Below, piece by piece: positions 1-6,510 of a stretch of DNA of 7,781 nt; position 1 is the first letter of the stretch; the number at the start of each line of letters is the position of its first letter. The translations under genes were made by a program, and so were the position numbers. Source of the stretch: Thiobacillus sp. (lineage in GTDB: Bacteria; Pseudomonadota; Gammaproteobacteria; Burkholderiales; Thiobacillaceae); assembly GCA_018780025.1 (NCBI GenBank), contig JADMKH010000276.1, positions 1 through 7,781 of the forward strand, in the 5' to 3' direction. The notes beneath the pieces are model-generated. The model saw nothing but the letters and a program-made list of their open reading frames with translations. It ran no database searches and had not been told where the DNA came from.

Positions 1-1118
<1,118 letters not shown>

Positions 1119-1125
1119 TCAAACA

Positions 1126-1134
1126 TGGCATAAT
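1126..1134 (+). promoter_or_regulatory. Candidate extended -10 promoter for the ahcY operon
   Basis: Eight bases after the metK stop, the sequence TGGCATAAT matches the extended -10 pattern TGn-TATAAT with one mismatch in the hexamer (CATAAT at 1129-1134). No good -35 box is visible at 16-18 bp spacing, because that position is GC-rich metK coding sequence. The extended TG would compensate for this. Transcription would start near 1140-1141, about 33 nt before the riboswitch P1 helix, giving a leader of about 180 nt. The hexamer lies inside the small palindrome GGCATAATGCC (1127-1137), which could be coincidence or a protein site. The call rests on motif matching only. Confidence 0.4.
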
Positions 1135-1150
1135 GCCGCGTTCATATTTA

Positions 1151-1167
1151 GGGTGAGTTTCTCGCCC
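1151..1167 (+). other. Short leader hairpin upstream of the riboswitch
   Basis: GGGTGAG (1151-1157) pairs with CTCGCCC (1161-1167) around a TTT loop, giving seven base pairs including one G-U. It sits between the metK stop and the riboswitch P1 helix, and it would lie at the 5' end of a transcript starting near 1140. No T-run follows, so it does not look like an intrinsic terminator for metK. It may stabilise the 5' end of the leader RNA or mark the end of the metK message after trimming. The role is inferred. Confidence 0.3.
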
Positions 1168-1173
1168 CCTCGC

Positions 1174-1252
1174 GCTGAGGAGCGCTGCGACTGTTGCCGG
1201 TTCAATCCGAATCAACAGCCAGGCTCAGCACGAGTGATGTTTCAACTGCGCT
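1174..1252 (+). ncRNA. SAH (S-adenosylhomocysteine) riboswitch aptamer
   Basis: This is a cis-acting RNA element that binds S-adenosylhomocysteine and is known upstream of ahcY in beta- and gammaproteobacteria. The conserved core GAGGAGCGCTGC (1177-1188) and the partner CCAGGCTC (1219-1226) are both present. P1 is GCTGAG (1174-1179) with CTCAGC (1224-1229). P2 is CTGTTG (1191-1196) with CAACAG (1213-1218), with a 3-bp apical extension (1198-1200 with 1207-1209). The hallmark pseudoknot forms between AGCGC (1181-1185) and GCGCT (1248-1252). A weak P4 (AGT 1233-1235 with ACT 1245-1247) carries a TTTCAA loop like that of known members. The element lies 70 nt before the ahcY start, where it would raise expression when SAH accumulates. 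Motif, fold and gene context all agree. Confidence 0.93.
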
Positions 1253-1258
1253 TGTTGA

Positions 1259-1311
1259 CTTGCAGCGGTTTTGCGGGCGAACGAGCATGCACCCGACCGC
1301 TGTCATTCAAG
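1259..1311 (+). promoter_or_regulatory. Putative expression platform between SAH aptamer and ahcY RBS
   Basis: Just after the aptamer, CAGCGGT (1263-1269) pairs perfectly with ACCGCTG (1296-1302). The stem is extended inside by CGGG (1274-1277) with CCCG (1292-1295) across an asymmetric bulge, and possibly outside by CTTG (1259-1262) with CAAG (1308-1311), which touches the Shine-Dalgarno. The same 5' arm, GCAGCG (1262-1267), is also a perfect complement of CGCTGC (1183-1188) in the aptamer core. The two pairings are mutually exclusive, as expected for a switch. No T-run follows, so control of translation initiation is more likely than termination. The pairing is directly visible; the direction of switching is inference. 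Confidence 0.45.
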
Positions 1312-1314
1312 GAG
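1309..1314 (+). promoter_or_regulatory. ahcY ribosome binding site
   Basis: AAGGAG sits seven bases before the ATG at 1322. This decides the start: an in-frame upstream start at 1271 would add 17 residues unrelated to the family, has no comparable RBS, and lies inside the riboswitch expression platform. Confidence 0.85.
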
Positions 1315-1321
1315 TTTCACC

Positions 1322-2746
1322 ATGAATGCAGTAACCCCCCTCTCAAGCTTTACCGATTACATCATCGCCGACCTGTCGCTTGCCGACTGGGGACGCAAAG
1401 AAATCAAGATTGCTGAAACCGAAATGCCGGGTTTGATGGCGATTCGCCAGGAGTTTGCCGCGGCACAGCCGCTGAAAGGCGCGCGCATCACCGGCTCGCT
1501 GCACATGACCATCCAGACGGCGGTGTTGATCGAAACCCTGACCGCACTGGGTGCGGAAGTGCGCTGGGCATCGTGCAATATTTACTCCACGCAGGATCAC
1601 GCAGCGGCTGCCATGGCTGCCGAATGCATCCCGGTGTTTGCGGTCAAGGGCGAGTCGTTGACCGAATATTGGGATTACACCCATCGCATCTTCGAATGGA
1701 CCGATGGCGGTTACTCAAACATGATCCTCGACGACGGCGGCGATGCCACCTTGTTGCTGCATCTGGGCGCGCGTGCCGAAAAAGATCTTTCGGTCGTGGC
1801 CAACCCCGGCAGCGAAGAAGAACGCGTGCTCTACGCTGCGATCAAGGCCCGCGTGGCGGCAGATCCGACCTGGTATTCGGTGCGTCTTGCTGCCGTCAAG
1901 GGCGTGACTGAGGAAACCACTACCGGCGTGCATCGCCTGTATCAGATGCATGCGCGTGGCGAGCTGAAGTTTCCCGCAATCAACGTCAATGACTCGGTGA
2001 CCAAGTCCAAGTTCGACAACCTGTATGGCTGCCGCGAGTCGCTGGTCGACGGCATCAAGCGTGCGACCGACGTGATGATTGCCGGCAAGGTTGCCGTGGT
2101 TGCGGGCTACGGCGATGTCGGCAAGGGCAGCGCACAAGCGCTGCGTGCGCTGTCCGCGCAGGTATGGGTGACCGAGATCGATCCGATCTGCGCGCTGCAG
2201 GCCGCGATGGAAGGCTACCGCGTGGTGACCATGGAATACGCCGCCGACAAGGCCGATATCTTTGTGACTGCCACCGGCAACTACCACGTCATTACCCATG
2301 ACCATATGGCCGCCATGAAAGACCAGGCCATCGTCTGCAACATCGGTCACTTCGACAACGAAATCGACGTCGCGAGCATCGAACAATACGAGTGGGAAGA
2401 GATCAAGCCGCAGGTCGATCACGTCATTTTTCCGGACGGCAAGCGCATCATTCTGCTGGCCCAGGGCCGCCTGGTGAACCTGGGTTGCGGCACCGGCCAT
2501 CCGTCGTATGTGATGTCGTCGTCGTTCGCCAACCAGACCATCGCCCAGATCGAGTTGTGGCAGGAGCGCGATTCCGGCAAATATCCGGTCGATGTCTACA
2601 CGCTGCCCAAGCATCTGGATGAAAAGGTTGCGCGCCTGCAACTGCAAAAGCTCAATGCGCAATTGTCCGAGCTCACCGATCAGCAGGCCGACTACATCGG
2701 CGTGCCCAGGCAAGGCCCTTACAAGGCCGATCACTACCGCTATTGA
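1322..2746 (+). CDS. ahcY: Adenosylhomocysteinase (S-adenosyl-L-homocysteine hydrolase)
   Basis: AhcY is a cytoplasmic, NAD-dependent enzyme that reversibly hydrolyses SAH to adenosine and L-homocysteine, relieving product inhibition of SAM-dependent methyltransferases. The 474-aa product begins MNAVTPLSSFTDY. It shows the substrate-domain His61 in GSLHMT, Glu198 in TEETTTG, and Lys228/Asp232/Asn233 in NDSVTKSKFDN, which match known catalytic residues of the family. The NAD-binding fold carries GYGDVGKG (262-269) and His343 in GHFDNEID. The C-terminus ends KADHYRY, the tail whose Lys and Tyr reach into the neighbouring subunit's NAD site. The common form is KPDHYRY, so A469 is a mild variation. 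The length is about 40 residues more than the human enzyme, which is typical of bacterial members. The gene lies behind an SAH riboswitch and is followed 24 nt later by a membrane protein gene and then metF. Confidence 0.98.
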   Translation: MNAVTPLSSFTDYIIADLSLADWGRKEIKIAETEMPGLMAIRQEFAAAQPLKGARITGSLHMTIQTAVLIETLTALGAEVRWASCNIYSTQDHAAAAMAAECIPVFAVKGESLTEYWDYTHRIFEWTDGGYSNMILDDGGDATLLLHLGARAEKDLSVVANPGSEEERVLYAAIKARVAADPTWYSVRLAAVKGVTEETTTGVHRLYQMHARGELKFPAINVNDSVTKSKFDNLYGCRESLVDGIKRATDVMIAGKVAVVAGYGDVGKGSAQALRALSAQVWVTEIDPICALQAAMEGYRVVTMEYAADKADIFVTATGNYHVITHDHMAAMKDQAIVCNIGHFDNEIDVASIEQYEWEEIKPQVDHVIFPDGKRIILLAQGRLVNLGCGTGHPSYVMSSSFANQTIAQIELWQERDSGKYPVDVYTLPKHLDEKVARLQLQKLNAQLSELTDQQADYIGVPRQGPYKADHYRY

Positions 2747-2759
2747 TCCGTTTCACCTG

Positions 2760-2765
2760 AAGGAG
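2760..2765 (+). promoter_or_regulatory. RBS of the small membrane protein gene
   Basis: AAGGAG lies five bases before the ATG at 2771, within the 24-nt gap after the ahcY stop. It indicates real, independent translation of this small gene from the ahcY message. Confidence 0.75.
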
Positions 2766-2770
2766 CGCAC

Positions 2771-3118
2771 ATGCGTTTGTTGCTGCTATGGGTTCTGAAT
2801 GCCCTTGCTTTGCTGGCGGTGACGTATTTGCTGCCTTCGATTCAGGTGTCGGGTTTTGGCGTGGCGCTGCTTGCCGCGCTGGTGCTGGGCTTTATCAATA
2901 CATTGGTGCGACCGGTACTGGCGATTCTCACCTTGCCGATCACGCTTGTCACCCTGGGCATTTTTTATCTGGTATTGAATGGCTTGTTGTTCTGGCTCGC
3001 CAGTGCGTTCATTCCGGGATTTGCGGTGCATGGCTTCGCTTCGGCTGTCGTCGGCGCCATGCTGTACGGGGTGATCGCCTGGGCACTGTCTGCACTCATC
3101 CCCAACAATAAAGGTTGA
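2771..3118 (+). CDS. Small four-helix membrane protein, phage holin 4_2-like (PF04020) family
   Basis: This gene encodes a 115-aa, very hydrophobic inner-membrane protein with a short basic N-terminus (MRLLLLW). Four hydrophobic segments are visible at about residues 3-22, 29-46, 50-80 (possibly one long segment or a hairpin with a break near 56) and 88-110, followed by a short polar tail (PNNKG). The central block NTLVRPVLAILTLPITL (43-59) and TLGIFYLVLNGLLFWL (61-76) is, from recall, the signature of the PF04020 family. That family is often labelled 'phage holin family protein' or 'membrane protein of unknown function', and it is widespread in bacteria with no phage nearby. It sits between ahcY and metF with its own RBS, and its stop lies 3 nt before the metF start, so co-expression with the methyl cycle is likely. 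The function is unknown and a lysis role is not supported here. Confidence 0.88.
   Translation: MRLLLLWVLNALALLAVTYLLPSIQVSGFGVALLAALVLGFINTLVRPVLAILTLPITLVTLGIFYLVLNGLLFWLASAFIPGFAVHGFASAVVGAMLYGVIAWALSALIPNNKG
3110..3114 (+). promoter_or_regulatory. metF ribosome binding site inside the upstream gene's end
   Basis: AAAGG lies seven bases before the metF ATG at 3122 and overlaps the last codons of the preceding membrane protein gene, whose stop is TGA at 3116-3118. This arrangement suggests translational coupling of the two genes. Confidence 0.6.
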
Positions 3119-3121
3119 AAC

Positions 3122-3952
3122 ATGACCGAACGTACCTTCAGCTTTGAGTTCTTTCCGCCGAAGACGGCAGAAGGCATGGACAAGCTGCGCGCCACGCGCG
3201 CGCAGCTTGCGCAACTCAAGCCCAAATTTTTCTCCGTCACCTTCGGCGCCGGCGGCTCCACCCGCGACCGCACGCTCGAAACCGTGCGCGACATCCAGGC
3301 GTCGGGCAGTTCGGCTGCGCCGCATCTGTCGTGCATTGGCTCGACCGAAGCGAATATTCGCGAAATACTGACCGAATACAAAAGCCAGGGCATTCGCCAT
3401 CTGGTTGCCCTGCGCGGTGATTTGCCATCCGGCAGCATGGATGCAGGCGAATTCAATTACGCCAACGAGCTGGTGGCTTTCATCCGTCGCGAAACCGGCG
3501 ACTGGTTCGAAATCGAAGTCGCTGCCTATCCAGAAGTCCACCCGCAGGCGCGCTCCTACACCGCGGACCTCGCCAATTTCAAGCGCAAGGTCGACGCCGG
3601 TGCGAACTCGGCAATTACGCAATATTTCTTCAACGCCGACGCCTACTTTCGCTTCGTAGACGATGCGCGCGCGCAGGGCGTCGCGATTCCCATCGTTCCA
3701 GGCATCATGCCCATCGGTAATTATGTCCAGCTGGCGCGCTTTTCCGATGCCTGCGGTGCCGAAATCCCGCGCTGGCTGCGGAAAAAGCTGGAAACCTACG
3801 GCGACGATCTACCGTCGATCCGTGCCTTCGGACTGGATGTGATTACTGACCTGTGTGACCGCCTGCTGGCCAGCGGCGCGCCGGGCCTGCACTTCTACAC
3901 CATGAACCAGGCGGGGCCGACGACATCCATCTGGCAGCGACTGGGTTTGTAA
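3122..3952 (+). CDS. metF: Methylenetetrahydrofolate reductase
   Basis: MetF is a cytoplasmic FAD enzyme that reduces 5,10-methylene-THF to 5-methyl-THF, the methyl donor for homocysteine remethylation to methionine. The 276-aa product opens with TFSFEFFPPKT, in which Glu9 corresponds to the catalytic Glu28 of E. coli MetF. It has SVTFGAGGSTRDRT (38-51), the LRGDLP motif with Asp100 corresponding to E. coli Asp120 near the flavin, EVAAYPEVHP (132-141), ITQYFF (165-170), PGIMPI (193-198) and the C-terminal GLHFYTMNQ (255-263). The length is slightly shorter than the roughly 296-aa E. coli protein because the N-terminal extension is missing, which is normal for this group. The gene starts 3 nt after the upstream stop. 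It completes an ahcY-membrane protein-metF unit that would be driven by the SAH riboswitch. Confidence 0.97.
   Translation: MTERTFSFEFFPPKTAEGMDKLRATRAQLAQLKPKFFSVTFGAGGSTRDRTLETVRDIQASGSSAAPHLSCIGSTEANIREILTEYKSQGIRHLVALRGDLPSGSMDAGEFNYANELVAFIRRETGDWFEIEVAAYPEVHPQARSYTADLANFKRKVDAGANSAITQYFFNADAYFRFVDDARAQGVAIPIVPGIMPIGNYVQLARFSDACGAEIPRWLRKKLETYGDDLPSIRAFGLDVITDLCDRLLASGAPGLHFYTMNQAGPTTSIWQRLGL
3181..3209 (+). repeat. 11-bp perfect inverted repeat inside metF
   Basis: CAAGCTGCGCG (3181-3191) is followed, after a 7-nt loop, by its exact reverse complement CGCGCAGCTTG (3199-3209). It starts 59 nt after the metF start codon, within the coding sequence for residues 20-30. The RNA hairpin would be strong. 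It could slow ribosomes or affect message stability, or it could simply reflect GC-rich codons for Leu/Arg/Ala/Gln. The structure is directly visible; no function is claimed. Confidence 0.6.
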
Positions 3953-3968
3953 GCCGGGCATGGATAGG

Positions 3969-3990
3969 GGTCGCGGCGCTTTGCGCGGCC
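3969..3990 (+). terminator. Possible weak terminator hairpin after metF
   Basis: GGTCGCG (3969-3975) pairs with CGCGGCC (3984-3990), seven pairs including one G-U, or alternatively GCGC-TTT-GCGC at the tip. It begins 17 nt after the metF stop, where an operon end is expected. The following bases are ACATCGGGTATTAAC, and a T-rich stretch (TTTTCCCTTT) comes only at 4006-4015. It therefore lacks a proper U-tract and may be a processing or stability hairpin instead. Confidence 0.3.
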
Positions 3991-4015
3991 ACATCGGGTA
4001 TTAACTTTTCCCTTT

Positions 4016-4045
4016 GCAGGCCGATACACCGTTTATCCGGCCTGC
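4016..4045 (+). repeat. 8-bp inverted repeat in the metF-GGDEF/EAL gap
   Basis: GCAGGCCG (4016-4023) and CGGCCTGC (4038-4045) are perfect reverse complements around a 14-nt spacer. A smaller stem, CTGC-ATG-GCAG (4050-4060), follows directly. It could be a second terminator-like stem, although there is no T-run, or a dyad operator for the downstream gene. The sequence shows only the symmetry. Confidence 0.45.
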
Positions 4046-4085
4046 TGCTCTGCATGGCAGGGCCAACGTTTTCAGCGTCTGTTTT

Positions 4086-4091
4086 AGGGAG
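4086..4091 (+). promoter_or_regulatory. Shine-Dalgarno-like site before a leader ORF
   Basis: AGGGAG lies five bases before the ATG at 4097, a spacing fully suited to translation. It is better than anything in front of either candidate start of the large downstream gene, and is the main reason to take the small leader ORF seriously. Confidence 0.4.
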
Positions 4092-4096
4092 TCGCT

Positions 4097-4210
4097 ATGT
4101 ATACTCGTTTGCCGCTTTTCCGCACCAGCATGCCTGATGCCGCGCGGGTTATCAGGCTGGTCATGGCGCTTTCAGTTCCCGGATGGCGTCAAGCTGGAAC
4201 GAGCACGTGA
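4097..4210 (+). CDS. Putative 37-aa leader ORF overlapping the start of the GGDEF/EAL gene
   Basis: An ATG with a well-placed AGGGAG site opens a 37-codon frame beginning MYTRLPLFRTSMPD and ending at TGA 4208-4210. The predicted peptide is basic with a mildly hydrophobic middle (VIRLVMALSV), and I recognise no family. Its TGA overlaps the GTG at 4207-4209 of the downstream frame (GTGA), a geometry typical of translational coupling. It also contains the inverted repeat GCCTGAT/ATCAGGC (4132-4138 with 4151-4157). Against it: TATACT at 4100-4105 looks like a -10 box, and if that is the promoter for the next gene, the ATG would not be in its transcript. The peptide itself may not matter; the coupling could be its role. 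Confidence 0.3.
   Translation: MYTRLPLFRTSMPDAARVIRLVMALSVPGWRQAGTST
4100..4105 (+). promoter_or_regulatory. Candidate -10 box for the GGDEF/EAL gene
   Basis: TATACT matches the sigma-70 -10 consensus at five of six positions and lies 83 bp before the ATG at 4183. I see no convincing -35 at 16-18 bp spacing. This reading competes with translation of the leader ORF, since transcription from here would start after its ATG. Confidence 0.25.
4132..4157 (+). repeat. 7-bp inverted repeat in the leader of the GGDEF/EAL gene
   Basis: GCCTGAT (4132-4138) and ATCAGGC (4151-4157) are exact reverse complements separated by 12 nt. The stem would lie in the 5' untranslated RNA 25 nt before the ATG at 4183, and inside the putative leader ORF. 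No U-run follows. It may be an RNA hairpin or an operator dyad; only the symmetry is shown. Confidence 0.4.
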
Positions 4211-6489
4211 GCGACAAGAAAACCTCCCAGATCACTTCGACCATTACGTGGATCGCCGGAACGGTCGCGCTGATCGTCGCCGTGTGCCTGCCCTTGGGCT
4301 ACTTCGCCTTGTCCTACCAGTATCAGGTTGGGGAAATCGGTACCGAGAGTCAGTTCAACGCGAAGCTGGTCTCCGAATTCATCCAGGAAAATCCTGAAAG
4401 CTGGCGGTTCCAGGAGAGCCGCTTGATTGATTTTCTGCTCGAGGAGGATCGCATCAGGGCGGAATACCCCGAGCAGCGCCGGATACTCGGCGCCGATGGC
4501 GAGGAAATTGCCATCAGTGATGCCTTCTTCGTTTCGGCCCCCGTGATCTCGATACGTGAGCCCGTCATGTATCGCGGAAAAGTGGTGGCGTATTTCGAGG
4601 TCAACCGTTCGTTGCGGCCCCTGCTCGTGACAACTGCGCTGGTCGCACTGTTCGGTTTTGTCTTGGCGTCAGCCCTGTTTGCCGCGCTGAAAATTGTTCC
4701 GCTGCGCGCCCTCAATCGTGCCCTGGCCAGTCTGCGCCAGTCGGAGCATCTGTTTAGCCAGGCGTTCCACGCGAGTCCGGATCCCGGGATGATCTGCCGC
4801 GCCGAAGACGGGCGCATCATCAATGTGAACAAGAGCTTTGCACAGCTCTCCGGATATACCCTGCCGGAGGTTGTCGGGCGTACCCACGGTGACGTGGCGC
4901 TCTGGGCTGACGAGGATGTCATTGCGCGCGCCATGCAGCAGTTGCGACTGGGACAGCCTGTCCACAATCTTGAAATGACGCTGCTCACCAAGAGCGGCGA
5001 ACACCGGGATATGCTGGTCTCGTCCGAAATAACCGAGGTCGGCGACGCGTTATGCTCGCTCACGGTCGCCCGCGATGTTACTGAACAGAAGCGGGCCGAA
5101 CAGCGCATGGTCTACCTCGCCAACTACGACCACCTGACCGGGCTCCCCAACCGCGCGCTGTTCCGCGATCGCCTGGCGGGCGCCATGCAGCGGGCGCAAC
5201 GGGCGGAGCATCTGGTTGGCCTGTTGTATCTGGACCTCGATCGCTTCAAGCAGGTCAACGACAGCCTGGGCCATCAGGTTGGCGACCAGTTGCTCAAGCA
5301 GGTGGCGGAGCGCCTGCGACAGTGCGTGCGGCTCAGCGATACGATTGCGCTGTCCGCTGCCCGGGAGGAATTGTTCGGCTGCACGGTGGCCCGACTGGGA
5401 GGCGACGAGTTCACGCTTGTGCTGGAAGACATCAAGCACATCGACGAGATTACGCGCATTGCCCAGCGCATTGTTTCGGCATTGGCCATTCCCTTCGACC
5501 TGAATGGTCATCAGGCCTTCGTGGGGGCGAGCATAGGCATTACCGTTTTCCCTTTCGACGATGACGATCTCGATAACCTGATCCGTAACGCCGATGTTGC
5601 GATGTACCGGGCAAAAGCGCTGGGGCGCAACAATTTTCAGTTCTACACGGACGATCTCAATGCGAATGCTGAAGAGCGGCTTTTGCTTGAAGCCGAGCTG
5701 CGTCAAGCCCTGGAGTTGAATCAATTTGAGTTGGTTTATCAGCCCAAACTGAATTTACGCACCAATCTGATCAGCGGCGTCGAAGCGTTGCTGCGCTGGC
5801 GTTCGCCGCGGAAAGGCCTGGTGCCTCCGACCGAGTTTATTACCTTGCTGGAAGAGACGGGCTTGATCGTTCCGGTTGGCGCCTGGGTGTTGCGAACAGC
5901 GTGCGAGCAAGCTGTAGATTGGGCTCGCGGGGGGATGCGTCTGAGCATGGCGGTGAATCTGTCGGCGCGCCAGTTCTGCGATGAGAGCCTGATCGCAATC
6001 ATACGATCGGCGATGAATGACGCCGGCTTGCCCGCGGACCAACTCGAACTGGAAGTAACGGAAAGCCTGTTGATGGAAGATAGCGTCAGCAGCCAGACGG
6101 CCCTGGCAAACATCAAAAAGATGGGGGTCAAGATATCGATGGATGACTTCGGCACCGGCTATTCATCGCTTGCCTATTTGAAGCGCTTTCCCCTCGACAC
6201 GCTCAAGATCGATCGCTCCTTCGTCAAGGATGTGGGCGTGGACCCGGACGACACTGCCATCGTGCGTGCGGTGATTGCCCTTTCCCATAATCTGCGGCTG
6301 ACTGTCGTCGCGGAAGGGGTGGAAACACGGGAACAATTGAAGTTTCTCCGCGAAGCCCGGTGCGATCAGGCGCAGGGCTACTTCATCAGCCGGCCGATGG
6401 GTGCGGCGGCTTTCGAGGTCTGGATGGCGGAAAACTATGATGGTCAGATCGCTGGAACAACCCCGGTGCACTCGGTCAACCAGGCCTGA
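4183..6489 (+). CDS. Membrane-bound PAS-GGDEF-EAL protein (c-di-GMP synthesis/hydrolysis)
   Basis: This 768-aa inner-membrane signalling protein has TM1 at about residues 20-44, a periplasmic sensor region at about 45-146, TM2 at about 147-170, a PAS domain at about 185-300 ending in the usual VARDVTEQKRAEQ linker, a GGDEF domain from the YDHLTGLPNR block (315-324) to about 490, and an EAL domain at about 505-750. The diguanylate cyclase motif ARLGGDEF (403-410) is intact. In EAL, the motifs GVEALLRW (532-539), NLSARQF (592-598), LEVTES (623-628), DDFGTGYSSL (654-663), LKIDRSF (674-680) and VVAEGVET (708-715) are all intact, so both activities are possible. RLSD (383-386) is the inhibitory-site motif, but it is separated from its usual position by about 14 extra residues. 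The start is uncertain: the ATG at 4183 lacks an RBS, while the GTG at 4207 has GGAACGAG before it and overlaps a leader ORF stop. The periplasmic ligand is unknown. Confidence 0.95.
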   Translation: MASSWNEHVSDKKTSQITSTITWIAGTVALIVAVCLPLGYFALSYQYQVGEIGTESQFNAKLVSEFIQENPESWRFQESRLIDFLLEEDRIRAEYPEQRRILGADGEEIAISDAFFVSAPVISIREPVMYRGKVVAYFEVNRSLRPLLVTTALVALFGFVLASALFAALKIVPLRALNRALASLRQSEHLFSQAFHASPDPGMICRAEDGRIINVNKSFAQLSGYTLPEVVGRTHGDVALWADEDVIARAMQQLRLGQPVHNLEMTLLTKSGEHRDMLVSSEITEVGDALCSLTVARDVTEQKRAEQRMVYLANYDHLTGLPNRALFRDRLAGAMQRAQRAEHLVGLLYLDLDRFKQVNDSLGHQVGDQLLKQVAERLRQCVRLSDTIALSAAREELFGCTVARLGGDEFTLVLEDIKHIDEITRIAQRIVSALAIPFDLNGHQAFVGASIGITVFPFDDDDLDNLIRNADVAMYRAKALGRNNFQFYTDDLNANAEERLLLEAELRQALELNQFELVYQPKLNLRTNLISGVEALLRWRSPRKGLVPPTEFITLLEETGLIVPVGAWVLRTACEQAVDWARGGMRLSMAVNLSARQFCDESLIAIIRSAMNDAGLPADQLELEVTESLLMEDSVSSQTALANIKKMGVKISMDDFGTGYSSLAYLKRFPLDTLKIDRSFVKDVGVDPDDTAIVRAVIALSHNLRLTVVAEGVETREQLKFLREARCDQAQGYFISRPMGAAAFEVWMAENYDGQIAGTTPVHSVNQA

Positions 6490-6510
6490 GGCTTGAGCGT
6501 TCCCGGATGT

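Noticed and set aside
1126..1142. Sigma-54 promoter (TGGCA-like element after metK)
   Set aside because: The TGGCA is there, but the required GC at the -12 position with correct spacing is absent. An extended sigma-70 -10 box fits better.
1715..2734. 339-codon open frame on the minus strand
   Set aside because: It lies fully antisense to ahcY, whose frame is certain. It is an artefact of codon bias in GC-rich coding DNA with no recognisable domain.
2771..3118. Prophage remnant suggested by a holin-like protein
   Set aside because: No endolysin, spanin, integrase or other phage gene is nearby. The gene is tightly packed in a housekeeping operon, and the family name is historical.
2786..3622. 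278-codon open frame on the minus strand
   Set aside because: It runs antisense across both the membrane protein gene and metF, with no family resemblance and no RBS logic. It is a shadow frame.
3953..4182. c-di-GMP (GEMM) riboswitch before the GGDEF/EAL gene
   Set aside because: I looked for the conserved GEMM core segments and could not find them. The stems present do not form that architecture.
4350..5108. 252-codon open frame on the minus strand
   Set aside because: It is antisense to the sensor and PAS part of the GGDEF/EAL gene. It is Ser/Arg-rich low-information sequence typical of shadow frames.
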